A stretch of 64,000 bases of DNA, taken from NCBI GenBank assembly GCA_001403755.1, contig CYUH01000015.1:1032589-1096588 (forward strand), in the 5' to 3' direction. The notes under the pieces were generated by a model that saw nothing but the letters and a program-made list of their open reading frames with translations, was not told the DNA's origin and did not search any database. Shown one piece after another: positions 19,122-28,170 of the stretch. Numbering within the stretch: position 1 is the stretch's first letter; the number at the start of each line of letters is the position of its first letter. Made by a program: the position numbers and the translations under genes. The DNA comes from Chryseobacterium senegalense. GTDB taxonomy: Bacteria > Bacteroidota > Bacteroidia > Flavobacteriales > Weeksellaceae.

Positions 19122-20510
19122 ATGAAAAAAATATTTTTAAGCATTGCTCTCGTTTCAGCAACCATAGCATTTGCACAAAAAAAAGAAATCGCTGCTGCGG
19201 TAAAAGCAATCGATGCAGGTGATGCTGCTACTGCCACTGCGCAGATCTCAGCTGCCGAGTCGGTAATGGCAGGCAAAACACATCTGTTGGAGCCTTCCGT
19301 TCTGGAACAATATTACTATGCCAAAGGTTTAGCACTTTTAAAATCGGGTAAAAATGCCGATGGTGCAACTTATCTTGCAAAGATGAGCGACTTGGGTAAA
19401 GAAAAAATTTACAGCGGAAAAGATGCTTCTAAATACAAAGTGTATTTCGTGGGAAAAGCTGCAGCTGACCAATCCGGAATCCAAGGTTTGAAAGAAGAAT
19501 CCTATACCACTACTTTAACAGGAAAAATTGGTAATACCATCAATCCACTGATCGATGCTGCCAACAAAGCAGCAATGGACGCTTATAATGCTAAAAACTA
19601 CGCTGCCGCTGCACCTAAATTTAAAGAAGTGTACGACTTATTGAAAGCTGGTGGACAAGATAATAAACAATACCTTTATTATTCAGGATTAAATTATGCG
19701 TTGGCTGAAAAAAAATCTGAAGCAATCGCAGTGTATAATGACTTGATCGATTCTGGTTACACAGGTGTAAACACCACTTATACTGCAAAAAACAAAAAAA
19801 CAGGATCCGTAGATTCTTTAGATAAAACTTCTTGGGATTTGTATAAGAAAATGGGTGCTACCGCAGATTACACCGATTTCAAGACGGAAACGAGCCCAAG
19901 CATTGAAAAAGAATTGTACGAAACTAATGCAGCTTTATTGATTGAAGCAGGTAAAACCGATGAAGCTTTAACATTAATTGAAAAAGGATTGAAAAAATTC
20001 CCTTCAAGTGCAAAACTTTCAGAACTTCAGGGAACTGCGTACTACAAATCAGGGAAAACTGATGCGTTCGTAGCAAACCTAAAAACTCAAACTGAGAAAA
20101 ATCCAACTGATGCTAACAACTGGTACAATCTGGGAGTTCTGCAAAGTAAAGATCCTGCAACAGTGAATGACGCGATCGCATCTTACAAAAAAGCGGTTGA
20201 GTTGAAACCAAATTTTGCTCAAGCTTGGCAAAACCTTACCTATATAACTATGGGAGACGATGCTAAAGCAATCGAGGAGTACAACGCAGCAAAAAAAGCT
20301 GGAAAAACTGATGCTGCCAACAAAATTATCGAAGCTAGAAGAGCTAGATTGGCGGCTGCTTTGCCGTACGCTGAAAAATGGTACGAAAATGAGCCGGAAA
20401 ATATCGATGCAGTAAGTTTGTTGAAAGGTCTTTATTTATCCAATAAAAAGGAAGCTAAATTCCAGGAATTTAAAGCAAAAGAAGCTGCAATGAAGGCTGC
20501 CGGAAAATAA
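19122..20510 (+). CDS. Exported tetratricopeptide-repeat protein
   Basis: A 462-residue protein with a signal peptide (MKKIFLSIALVSATIAFAQ) followed by helical repeats rich in Ala and Lys. TPR-like pairs include YYYAKGLALLKSGKNA, YYSGLNYALAEKKSEA and the best-matching NWYNLGVLQSKDPATV plus FAQAWQNL. It is probably a periplasmic scaffold. It begins 28 bases after gyrA and ends at a strong terminator, so it may be cotranscribed with gyrA. The ATG at 19122 was chosen for the signal peptide. No enzymatic domain is visible; partner unknown. Confidence 0.85.
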   Translation: MKKIFLSIALVSATIAFAQKKEIAAAVKAIDAGDAATATAQISAAESVMAGKTHLLEPSVLEQYYYAKGLALLKSGKNADGATYLAKMSDLGKEKIYSGKDASKYKVYFVGKAAADQSGIQGLKEESYTTTLTGKIGNTINPLIDAANKAAMDAYNAKNYAAAAPKFKEVYDLLKAGGQDNKQYLYYSGLNYALAEKKSEAIAVYNDLIDSGYTGVNTTYTAKNKKTGSVDSLDKTSWDLYKKMGATADYTDFKTETSPSIEKELYETNAALLIEAGKTDEALTLIEKGLKKFPSSAKLSELQGTAYYKSGKTDAFVANLKTQTEKNPTDANNWYNLGVLQSKDPATVNDAIASYKKAVELKPNFAQAWQNLTYITMGDDAKAIEEYNAAKKAGKTDAANKIIEARRARLAAALPYAEKWYENEPENIDAVSLLKGLYLSNKKEAKFQEFKAKEAAMKAAGK

Positions 20511-20540
20511 TCCGTAACAGATTTTGATCAATTTAATATC

Positions 20541-20574
20541 AAGTGTGCTGAATTCTGTTTCAGCGCACTTTTTT
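20541..20574 (+). terminator. Intrinsic terminator after the TPR gene
   Basis: AAGTGTGCTGAA pairs with TTCAGCGCACTT (one G-T pair) around a short T-rich loop, followed by a run of T. It lies 30 bases after the stop codon. Confidence 0.85.
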
Positions 20575-20686
20575 GTTTTTTAAACCTAATGTAATTCTGA
20601 TGAACACTTAATTTTATGAAAAAATCAGGTCGTAAAACATCTTGAATTCTCATTTTCTTTGTAAATTCACGCAAAATTTAACGATT

Positions 20687-22459
20687 ATGAATTCCTTAGA
20701 CAAAATATCGGCCTTGCGCCAAAAAATGACAGAAAACCATATCGATGCCTTCATCGTATATTCCGCAGATCCGCACATGAGCGAATATTTGCCCAAGGAA
20801 TGGCAAGAGCGCAGTTGGATTTCCGGATTTACAGGTTCGGCGGGTTTTGTAGTTTTCACCAAGGATAAAGCAGGATTGTGGACGGATGGTAGATATTTTG
20901 TTCAAGCTGCTGCTGAACTAAAAGATTCCGGAATCGAATTGATGAAAATGGGTGAAGAAAACACTCCGGATTATATCGATTGGATCATTTCGCAAATTCC
21001 AAATAGCGGAAAAGTCGCGGTAAATGCAGTTGCAACATCACATTCCAATTGGGAAGATCTACACCAAAAATTAGCTCGAAAAAATATAGAACTGCTCGAT
21101 TTACCTTTGTTAAAGGACATTTGGACCAATCGTAATACCGACGGTCAGAAAAATCCAGTGTTTGTACATCCGGTAGAAAGAGCCGGAAAATCCGTTGCGC
21201 AAAAACTATTGGATATTCGTCAGAAAATGGAAGATTTGGAAGCTTCGGTGCATGTGATTTCAAGTCTAGATGATGTGGCGTGGACTTTAAATTTACGAGG
21301 AAGCGATGTAGAATCCAATCCTGTGTTTTTAGGATATGTTTTACTGACTAAAAATGAAGCGAAACTCTTTGTGGATTTAGAAAAATTGGATAATGATGCC
21401 AGAAAACAAATGGAGGATTCGCAGGTGAAAATGTTGCCTTATGAAGATTTTTACACGGAACTTCAAGCCATCCAGAATGAGAAAGTATTGGTTTCTCCAA
21501 ACAGTAATCAATTGATTTTTGAAGCTTTAAAAGAGAAAAATACTTTGATCAAAGCGCCTGTTCCTGGAAATTTAATGAAAGCCATTAAAAACGAAACCGA
21601 ATTACAGGGCTTCCGCACCGTGATGCAGCGCGATGGAGTAGCGATGGTGAAATTCCTATGTTGGCTTACTCACCAAGCCGGAAAAGAAGCAATGACCGAA
21701 TATTCAATTGGCGAAAAATTGTATGGTTTCAGAAAAGAAGGGAAGAATTTCGTGGGCGAAAGTTTCGGAAGTATCATTGGTTATAAAGAAAATGGGGCGA
21801 TTATGCATTATTCTGCACCCAAAGAAGGCAGTAAATCTGTGACCAATGATGCCTCAATTTTAGTAGATTCCGGTGGCCAGTATTTGGAAGGAACTACCGA
21901 TATCACGAGAACTTTGGCTTTAGGAGCGGTTTCTGATGAGTTCAAATGCAATTCCACACTGGCATTGAAAGGATTAATTCAACTTTCTATGATGAAATTT
22001 CCTAAAGGAACTCGCGGCGTTCAGTTGGACGCTTTTGCGAGACTTGCGCTTTGGAAAGAAGGAAAAGACTATAACCACGGTACCGGACACGGTGTCGGAA
22101 GTTTTATGAATGTGCATGAAGGTCCCCAAAATATCCGAAAAGACATGAATTTCCAAGAACTGATTCCTGGGATGGTACTTTCCAATGAACCTGGTTTCTA
22201 TCTTGAAAATCACTACGGAATCCGTCATGAAAACTTAATTGCCGTAAAAGAAGTGGAACAAACCGAATTTGGAACTTTTTACGAATTCGAAACCCTTACC
22301 ATTTGTCCATTTGATCGTAATGTAATTGATGTTTCTTTGCTTACACAACCTGAAATCAACTGGCTCAATGCTTACCACGATTGGTGTAAAGAGAAATTGG
22401 AAAATGATTTGGCCGGCGAGGTGAAAGAATGGTTTTTAGAATTGGTAAAACCTCTTTAA
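20687..22459 (+). CDS. pepP: Xaa-Pro aminopeptidase (M24B), intact copy
   Basis: A 590-residue creatinase-fold metallopeptidase that removes an N-terminal residue preceding proline. It has two non-catalytic N-terminal domains and a C-terminal catalytic domain. Metal ligands visible: the two Asp in DSGGQYLEGTTDITR, His in GTGHGVGSFMNVHEGP, Glu in SNEPGFYLEN and the last Glu in FETLTICPFD. The ATG at 20687 (MNSLDKISALRQK) gives the usual N-terminus. A terminator follows. The 3' part recurs at 25868-26431 and codons 14-33 recur at 25810-25868 in a broken second copy, so this copy is the functional one. It is cytoplasmic, with no signal peptide. Confidence 0.95.
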   Translation: MNSLDKISALRQKMTENHIDAFIVYSADPHMSEYLPKEWQERSWISGFTGSAGFVVFTKDKAGLWTDGRYFVQAAAELKDSGIELMKMGEENTPDYIDWIISQIPNSGKVAVNAVATSHSNWEDLHQKLARKNIELLDLPLLKDIWTNRNTDGQKNPVFVHPVERAGKSVAQKLLDIRQKMEDLEASVHVISSLDDVAWTLNLRGSDVESNPVFLGYVLLTKNEAKLFVDLEKLDNDARKQMEDSQVKMLPYEDFYTELQAIQNEKVLVSPNSNQLIFEALKEKNTLIKAPVPGNLMKAIKNETELQGFRTVMQRDGVAMVKFLCWLTHQAGKEAMTEYSIGEKLYGFRKEGKNFVGESFGSIIGYKENGAIMHYSAPKEGSKSVTNDASILVDSGGQYLEGTTDITRTLALGAVSDEFKCNSTLALKGLIQLSMMKFPKGTRGVQLDAFARLALWKEGKDYNHGTGHGVGSFMNVHEGPQNIRKDMNFQELIPGMVLSNEPGFYLENHYGIRHENLIAVKEVEQTEFGTFYEFETLTICPFDRNVIDVSLLTQPEINWLNAYHDWCKEKLENDLAGEVKEWFLELVKPL

Positions 22460-22479
22460 ATAGAATTTAAAATCCTCTG

Positions 22480-22507
22480 AAAGTGCAGCATTTGTTGCAC
22501 TTTTTTT
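22480..22507 (+). terminator. Terminator after pepP (copy 1)
   Basis: AAAGTGCA pairs with TGCACTTT around GCATTTGT, then a run of T. The same terminator, with a changed loop, follows the second pepP copy at 26452, showing that it belonged to the duplicated segment. Confidence 0.85.
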
Positions 22508-22576
22508 GTGTATCATTAAAAATAAACCTGCAAAATTGAAAGAAACAGGTCGGGAAATTTTGCTTAAATTTGCAAC

Positions 22577-23161
22577 ATGAACAAAGACACCATCTGCGCC
22601 TTGGCGACGGCAAACGGAATAGAAGCACTCGGAATTATCCGTCTTTCCGGGGAAGAAGCGGTAAGTATTGCCCAAAAATCTTTCAAAGGTAAAAACCTGC
22701 GAAAACAGAAAAGCCATACCGTACAGTACGGCTACATCGTGGATGGTGAAGAAATCATCGATGAAATTATGGTTTCGGTTTTTCTAGCTCCAAAAACATT
22801 CACTACAGAAAATGTGGTGGAAATTTCCTTCCACGGTTCGCCTTTAATTGGGAAAAGAATTCTTGAAGTTTTAATTAAAAATGGAGCAAGAATGGCGAAG
22901 GCCGGCGAATTTACCATGCGTGGATTCATGAATGGAAGAATTGATCTTTCTCAGGCAGAAGCAATTGCAGATATAATTGCCAGCGAAAATAAAGCATCCA
23001 GAAAATGTCGAAAATGCCGTTTGTTCCAGGATCTAAGATATGGTAACGACAAAGAGAAACGTTTCGAATTGCACCGCCAAATTAACGAAGATGTAAGCAT
23101 GACGTGGCGAAAACCGTATCCTCAGGAACACGAAATTGGTTTGCCAAGACATAAAATGTAA
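22577..23161 (+). pseudogene. Truncated mnmE (5' third) fused to an unrelated tail
   Basis: Residues 1-143 match the N-terminal folate-binding domain of the intact MnmE at 26575 with 7 substitutions; nucleotide identity is about 93% by eye. Homology stops near 23005. The frame then runs on for 51 codons of unrelated sequence ending PRHKM. The helical and GTPase domains and the C-terminal FCIGK are missing, so it cannot make active MnmE. Two substitutions hit conserved positions: G16 is Glu and A116 of MRAFMNG is Gly, fitting relaxed selection. The foreign tail looks like the end of a different gene joined at the break, perhaps the original upstream neighbour of xthA. Transcription signals of the intact gene are retained. 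Confidence 0.85.
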
Positions 23162-23197
23162 ATTTAAAAACCTACATTTATATTCAAATTTTTAGGA

Positions 23198-23967
23198 ATG
23201 AAAATCGCAACCTATAACGTAAACGGTGTCAACGGAAGACTTCCCGTACTTTTAAAATGGCTTGATGAAGCAAAACCTGACATTGTGTGTCTGCAGGAAC
23301 TGAAAGCGCCACAGGAAAATTTCCCCTCAAAGAAATTGAAGAAGCCGGTTATCACGCAGTTTGGAAAGGTCAAAAATCGTGGAACGGTGTTGCTATTCTG
23401 TCAAAAAATGAAAAAGCAGTTGTGAGGACAGATATTTTGGACGGTGATGATGAAGATGAGCAAAGCCGTTATCTGGAAGCAAAAATTGGAGATCTCATTA
23501 TTGCCTGTATTTATTTACCCAACGGAAATCCTTATCCGGGACCAAAATTCAACTACAAATTAAAATGGTTTGAAAGACTTCAAGCAAGAGCCGAACTGTT
23601 GATTTCTTCAGAAAAACCTGCAATCTTAATCGGCGATTTCAACGTAATGCCCACAGAAAAAGATGTTTATAAACCGGAAAAGTGGATTAATGATGCACTT
23701 TTCAGAATTGAAGTTCGTGATGCTTTTTTTGAACTGTTAAATCAGGGTTGGACAGATCCAATCCGCGAAATTTATCCCGATGAAGTTATTTATACTTTTT
23801 GGGATTATTTCCGAAATGCCTACGAAAGAAATGCCGGTTTAAGAATTGACCATTTTTTGCTTTCACCGGAATTAAAAGACAAACTTAAAGAAGCAAAAGT
23901 GGACATGCACGTTCGAGGATGGGAAAAGAGCAGTGATCATGCTCCGGTTTGGATCGAGTTTGAATAG
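23198..23967 (+). pseudogene. xth: Exodeoxyribonuclease III (AP endonuclease), frameshifted
   Basis: Joined across one frameshift, this encodes an about 256-residue exonuclease III/AP endonuclease: MKIATYNVNGVNGRL, the metal Glu in CLQELKAP, LIGDFNVMP, and the catalytic RIDHFLL and SSDHAPVW motifs. In the sequence given, the frame breaks at a C4 run at 23323-23326; one more C would restore QENFPLKEIEEAGYH. The first frame ends at 23425 and the second is open to 23967. This may be a true mutation or a homopolymer sequencing error. The rest of the gene looks well preserved, which favours a recent event or an error. It converges on the M28 gene across a shared terminator. Confidence 0.85.
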
Positions 23968-23968
23968 G

Positions 23969-23997
23969 AAAATCCGCAGAGAATTCTGCGGATTTTT
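23969..23997. terminator. Bidirectional terminator between xth and M28 genes
   Basis: A perfect 12-bp stem (AAAATCCGCAGA with TCTGCGGATTTT) and 4-base loop lie between two converging genes, with T runs on both strands. Confidence 0.9.
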
Positions 23998-24022
23998 ATC
24001 TTAGATTAGAGACTGTTTTCTC

Positions 24023-25573
24023 TTAATCAAACCCTCCTTTTCTGGTTGGCTCTTTCACTTCCGGCCATTCTGCAACCTTTCCTGAGGAATTTACAGGCAT
24101 TTTAATTTTTTCTGCAGAAGATTTTTCAGGATCTTCACTTGCCATATAAGTCATAATTGCAATTAAAGCCACGTTATTTTTCAAATCATCAAAAACAATT
24201 TTGTCGTAAGTATCTCTGTTGGTGTGCCATGTGTAATTTCCGTAAGACCAACTTAAAGAACCGAGCATAAATGCAGGAGCTCCTGCCGCTACAAAAGAGG
24301 CATGATCGCTTCCGCCACCTCCAGGAAATCCCGGAAAAGTAGTTTTAATATCCTTAGTTAATTCCTTTGGAGCGGCATTTATCCAACGCTGTAAATAATC
24401 GTAAGAATTCAAAAATCCCTGTCCACTGATGTTCTGAATTCTTCCGGTTCCGTTATCCTGATTGAAAACTGCCTGAACTTTCGCCATTTGGTCTTTATGA
24501 GCCCAAACATAACCGCGACTTCCGTTTAAACCTTGCTCTTCACTTCCCCAAAGTCCAACAACAATGGTTCTTTTAGGGTTTGGATTTAATTTTTTTAGAA
24601 TTCGAGCCACTTCCATCATGGTTACTGTTCCGGTTCCGTTATCCGTTGCACCGGTTCCGCCATCCCAGGAATCAAGGTGAGCCGAAAGAATAACGTATTC
24701 ATCAGGTTTTTCGGTTCCTTTAATTTCTGCAACAGTGTTGAAAGTAGGCGCAGTTCCCAAATCTTTACTGTTGGCAATAATTTTTAGTTTAGGAGTGATT
24801 CCGTTTTGAAGCATTCTGTACAGTTGACCGTAATCCTCAAGAGAAACATCAACTACAGGGATTTTTTTTGTTCCTGCAAAGAAAACTTTATTCACGCCAA
24901 AACCTTTGCTCCAGTTGCTCCACACAATTCCGGCAGCTCCGGCTTCTTCAAAAGGTTTGTTTAAAGTTTTCCAGGTTAATCCGATGGTTTCAAGAGATTT
25001 ATTCCATTCTGAAGTTGCTTTTTCGGTTTCCTTCTGATATTTTTCGAAAGATTCGGTTGTAGCAAATTCTTTCCAGTTGTATTCCGGTCTTCCGGAGGTT
25101 TGATATTGCGACACCATCACCAATTTTCCTTTCACTTTCGGAAGCCATTTTGTAAACTCTTCTTTTGATTGGAATATGGGCAACATAATCACTTCCGCTG
25201 TTACTCCTTTTGCAGATGTAGCCGGACTCCATGCCAATTGTCTTCCTTCCAGAGATTTCAGTTGCGGATAAACCATTTCCACCGAAGAAGTTCCGCGTTC
25301 CCAAGATTTCCATTCTCCCCACTGTTCATTTCTTGCAGAGATTCCCCAAGTGCCGAACTTTTTAACCGCCCAATCATGAGCCTGCTGCATTTTCGGGCTT
25401 CCAACTAACCGTGGACCAATTCCGTCCATTAATTCAAATGCTAATTTTTCGGTTTGAGAATTGTTGTATGCTTCAGCCATAATGGATTTTACCATTTCTT
25501 GCTGAGTTTGCCCACATGATAATCCGGCGACTAAAATTGCCGAAGTCATTAAAAATTTTGAGTAATATTTCAT
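24023..25573 (-). CDS. Exported M28 family peptidase
   Basis: A 516-residue zinc peptidase with an N-terminal signal sequence (MKYYSKFLMTSAILVAGLSC). A cysteine at the end of the hydrophobic stretch makes a lipoprotein possible, though the lipobox is not ideal. Zinc ligands: His and Asp in LSAHLDSWDGGTGATDNG, the Glu pair in WGSEEQGLNG, Asp in NQDNGTGR and His in WHTNRDTYD. The ATG at 25573 starts the signal peptide; an upstream extension is rejected. It shares only the family core with the M28 proteins at 2415 and 59458. It lies inside the segment separating the two pepP-mnmE copies, together with xth. Confidence 0.92.
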   Translation of the reverse strand: MKYYSKFLMTSAILVAGLSCGQTQQEMVKSIMAEAYNNSQTEKLAFELMDGIGPRLVGSPKMQQAHDWAVKKFGTWGISARNEQWGEWKSWERGTSSVEMVYPQLKSLEGRQLAWSPATSAKGVTAEVIMLPIFQSKEEFTKWLPKVKGKLVMVSQYQTSGRPEYNWKEFATTESFEKYQKETEKATSEWNKSLETIGLTWKTLNKPFEEAGAAGIVWSNWSKGFGVNKVFFAGTKKIPVVDVSLEDYGQLYRMLQNGITPKLKIIANSKDLGTAPTFNTVAEIKGTEKPDEYVILSAHLDSWDGGTGATDNGTGTVTMMEVARILKKLNPNPKRTIVVGLWGSEEQGLNGSRGYVWAHKDQMAKVQAVFNQDNGTGRIQNISGQGFLNSYDYLQRWINAAPKELTKDIKTTFPGFPGGGGSDHASFVAAGAPAFMLGSLSWSYGNYTWHTNRDTYDKIVFDDLKNNVALIAIMTYMASEDPEKSSAEKIKMPVNSSGKVAEWPEVKEPTRKGGFD

Positions 25574-25766
25574 GTAAATTATTTTGCCCGATGAAATTAG
25601 TAAAAATTTTAAAATTAAGGTCAATAAATGCGTTATTGTTTAGTTTATGATGAGGCTCATCATCATTCGGTTCGGTATTATGCTTCCAAATTTTTAAAAT
25701 GGTTATAAAACAAAAAACAGGTTTGGAAAGTCCGAATCTTCGGGAAGTTTTACTCAAATTATTATA

Positions 25767-26431
25767 ATGACACCTAAAGAAAAAATAATACTGTTACAGA
25801 AAAAAAACTGCAGAAAACCACATCGATGCCTTCATCGTATATTCCACAGATCCGCACATGAGCGAATACCGATATCACCAGAACTTTGGCTTTAGGAGTG
25901 GTTTCCGATGAGTTCAAACGCAATTCCACCTTGGCATTGAAAGGATTAATTAAACTGTCTATGGTGAAATTTCCTAAAGGAACTCGCGGCGTTCAGTTGG
26001 ATGCTTTTGCGAGACTTGCACTTTGGAAAGAAGGAAAAGATTATAACCACGGTACCGGACACGGTGTCGGAAGTTTCATGAACGTACATGAAGGCCCTCA
26101 AAACATCCGTAAAGACATGAATTTCCAGGAACTGATTCCGGGAATGGTTCTTTCCAACGAACCTGGTTTCTATCTTGAGAATCACTACGGAATTCGTCAC
26201 GAAAATCTGATTGCCGTAAAAGAAGTGGAACAAACCGAATTCGGAACTTTTTATGAATTCGAAACCCTCACCATTTGTCCATTTGACCGTAATGTGATTG
26301 AAATTTCTTTGCTTACACAACCTGAAAGAAATTGGTTAAATGCTTACCACGATTGGTGTAAAGAGAAATTAGCCGACGATTTGGAAGGCGAAGTGAAAGA
26401 ATGGTTTTTAGAATTGGTAAAACCGCTTTAA
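25767..26431 (+). pseudogene. Degenerate second pepP copy (internal deletion plus frameshift)
   Basis: The remnant begins at an ATG at 25767 encoding MTPKEKIILLQKK, which aligns with the MNSLDKISALRQK start of the intact gene if one A is removed from an A8 run at 25800-25807. After that run it matches codons 14-33 of the intact copy (DAFIVYSTDPHMSEY). It then jumps at 25868 to the GAACTACCGATATCAC region, deleting about 1,109 bases relative to 20788-21896. The deletion also shifts frame. From about 25886 the catalytic-domain frame is open to 26431 with all the later metal ligands, but the first Asp ligands and the whole N-terminal half are lost. It is not expected to be active. Confidence 0.88.
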
Positions 26432-26451
26432 TTAAATTTTAAATTATCTTG

Positions 26452-26479
26452 AAAGTGCAGCAATCGTTGCACTTTTTTT
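26452..26479 (+). terminator. Terminator after pepP remnant
   Basis: AAAGTGCA pairs with TGCACTTT around GCAATCGT, then a run of T. It is the homologue of the terminator at 22480. Confidence 0.85.
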
Positions 26480-26574
26480 ATTTTCAAATAATGATGGTTA
26501 AAGAAAAATCTCATCAGAAATAAACCTTCGCAATAGAAACAAACAGGTCGGGAAGTTTTGCTTAAATTTGCACC

Positions 26575-27960
26575 ATGAACAAAGACACGATTTGCGCCTT
26601 GGCGACAGCCAACGGAATAGGAGCACTCGGAATCATCCGTCTTTCCGGGGAAGAAGCGGTAAGTATTGCCCAAAAATCTTTCAAAGGTAAAAATCTGGAA
26701 AAACAGAAAAGCCATACCGTGCATTACGGCTACATGGTGGATGGTGAAGAAATCATCGATGAAATTATGGTTTCGGTTTTTTTGGCTCCAAAAACTTTTA
26801 CTACAGAAAATGTGGTGGAAATTTCCTTCCACGGTTCGCCTTTCATTGGGAAAAGAATTCTTGAAGTTTTAATTAAAAACGGCGCAAGAATGGCCAAAGC
26901 CGGCGAATTTACCATGCGTGCGTTCATGAATGGAAGAATTGATCTTTCTCAGGCAGAAGCAATCGCAGATATAATTGCCAGCGAAAATGAAGCTTCCCGA
27001 AAAGTAGCGATCAATCAATTGAAAGGTGGAATTACCAATGAAATTTCAATCCTAAGAACCGATTTGCTCAATTTTGTATCGTTAATAGAACTCGAACTGG
27101 ACTTCGCAGAGGAAGATGTAGAATTTGCTGACAGAACAGCACTTATTGGACTTTTAAAAAGAATTGAAGAGAAATTAAAATCACTTATCGAAAGTTTCCA
27201 GTACGGGAATGCGGTGAAAAATGGAGTAGCAGTGGCGATTTTAGGGAAACCCAATGCAGGAAAATCAACGCTGCTAAATGCCCTGCTTAAAGAAGAGCGC
27301 GCCATTGTGAGCAATATTGCCGGAACTACCCGCGACACGATCGAAGAATTGCTGCACATTAAAGGAAATGCTTTCCGGCTGATTGATACCGCTGGCTTAA
27401 GGGAAACTACCGATGAAATCGAGAAAATCGGTGTTAAAAAAGCCATTGAAAAAGTGGAGCAGGCGGAAATCCTGATTTACCTCATCGATTCGGCAACCAA
27501 TGATTTTACCGAAGATTTATTGATGATTAAGCCGTTGCTTCGTGACGATTTAAAACTCATCATTTGCGCGACCAAAATTGATGAAGTAATACCATCACAA
27601 CACCAAAAAATGGAGGCCTTGCTAAGACAGGAAATCGCACAGGAATTTGATTTCATCAAAATATCTGCACTCGAAAACCAAAATCTTCAGGATCTGAAAA
27701 ACGAGCTTTCCTCCTATGTTGAGGAGCTTAAAACACAGGAAAACAATGTCGTAATCACCAATCAGCGACACTTTCAGGCCTTGCAAAAATCCCTGGAATC
27801 CGTTCAGAAAGTAGAAGAAGCGGTACACACCAAAATCTCCACCGAACTCTTGGCCTATGAACTTCGTAACGCCCTGGAATACCTCGGCGAAATTTCCGGA
27901 GAATTTACAAATGATGAGGTTTTGGGGAATATTTTTTCTAAGTTTTGTATCGGGAAGTAA
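26575..27960 (+). CDS. mnmE: tRNA modification GTPase MnmE, intact copy
   Basis: A 461-residue GTPase that, with MnmG, installs the (carboxymethyl)aminomethyl group on wobble U34 of certain tRNAs. Domains: N-terminal folate-binding domain (1-120, with GEFTMRAFMNGRIDL), helical domain, inserted GTPase (G1 GKPNAGKS at 224-231, G3 DTAG at 271-274, G4 variant ATKID), and the C-terminal FCIGK with the catalytic Cys. All conserved positions are intact, unlike the fragment at 22577. A TAAATTTG box (-7 type) lies 4 bases before the ATG in both copies, which may mean a leaderless transcript. It is preceded by the pepP remnant and its terminator. Confidence 0.97.
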   Translation: MNKDTICALATANGIGALGIIRLSGEEAVSIAQKSFKGKNLEKQKSHTVHYGYMVDGEEIIDEIMVSVFLAPKTFTTENVVEISFHGSPFIGKRILEVLIKNGARMAKAGEFTMRAFMNGRIDLSQAEAIADIIASENEASRKVAINQLKGGITNEISILRTDLLNFVSLIELELDFAEEDVEFADRTALIGLLKRIEEKLKSLIESFQYGNAVKNGVAVAILGKPNAGKSTLLNALLKEERAIVSNIAGTTRDTIEELLHIKGNAFRLIDTAGLRETTDEIEKIGVKKAIEKVEQAEILIYLIDSATNDFTEDLLMIKPLLRDDLKLIICATKIDEVIPSQHQKMEALLRQEIAQEFDFIKISALENQNLQDLKNELSSYVEELKTQENNVVITNQRHFQALQKSLESVQKVEEAVHTKISTELLAYELRNALEYLGEISGEFTNDEVLGNIFSKFCIGK

Positions 27961-28170
27961 ATCAATTTTCCTTTAGTTTAATGCTTCACTTTTTTAAAAG
28001 CACAAAATTTGGAATAATATCCTGAAACTGAAATTTACTCGAAGAGTATTACCGGCTTTAATCTCAGAATTAACCTATGAAAATCTTGAAGTTTCGAATG
28101 GTAATATGGCAAGATAAAATCGGCCAGCCATAAATCTGGTATTATTGCAAGGTTGATAGTATTAAATCAA

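Noticed and set aside
23198-23967. Programmed frameshift in exonuclease III
   Set aside because: No slippery heptamer with a following structure was seen and the family is not known to use recoding; mutation or read error is simpler.
25700-25766. Third copy of the mnmE upstream region
   Set aside because: A short stretch (CGGGAAGTTTT and nearby AAATT) resembles the sequence before mnmE, but only 11 bases match exactly, which can be chance in AT-rich DNA.
22577-27960. Composite transposon made of the pepP-mnmE copies
   Set aside because: No transposase, terminal inverted repeats or target duplications are visible; the repeats are ordinary genes and have diverged.
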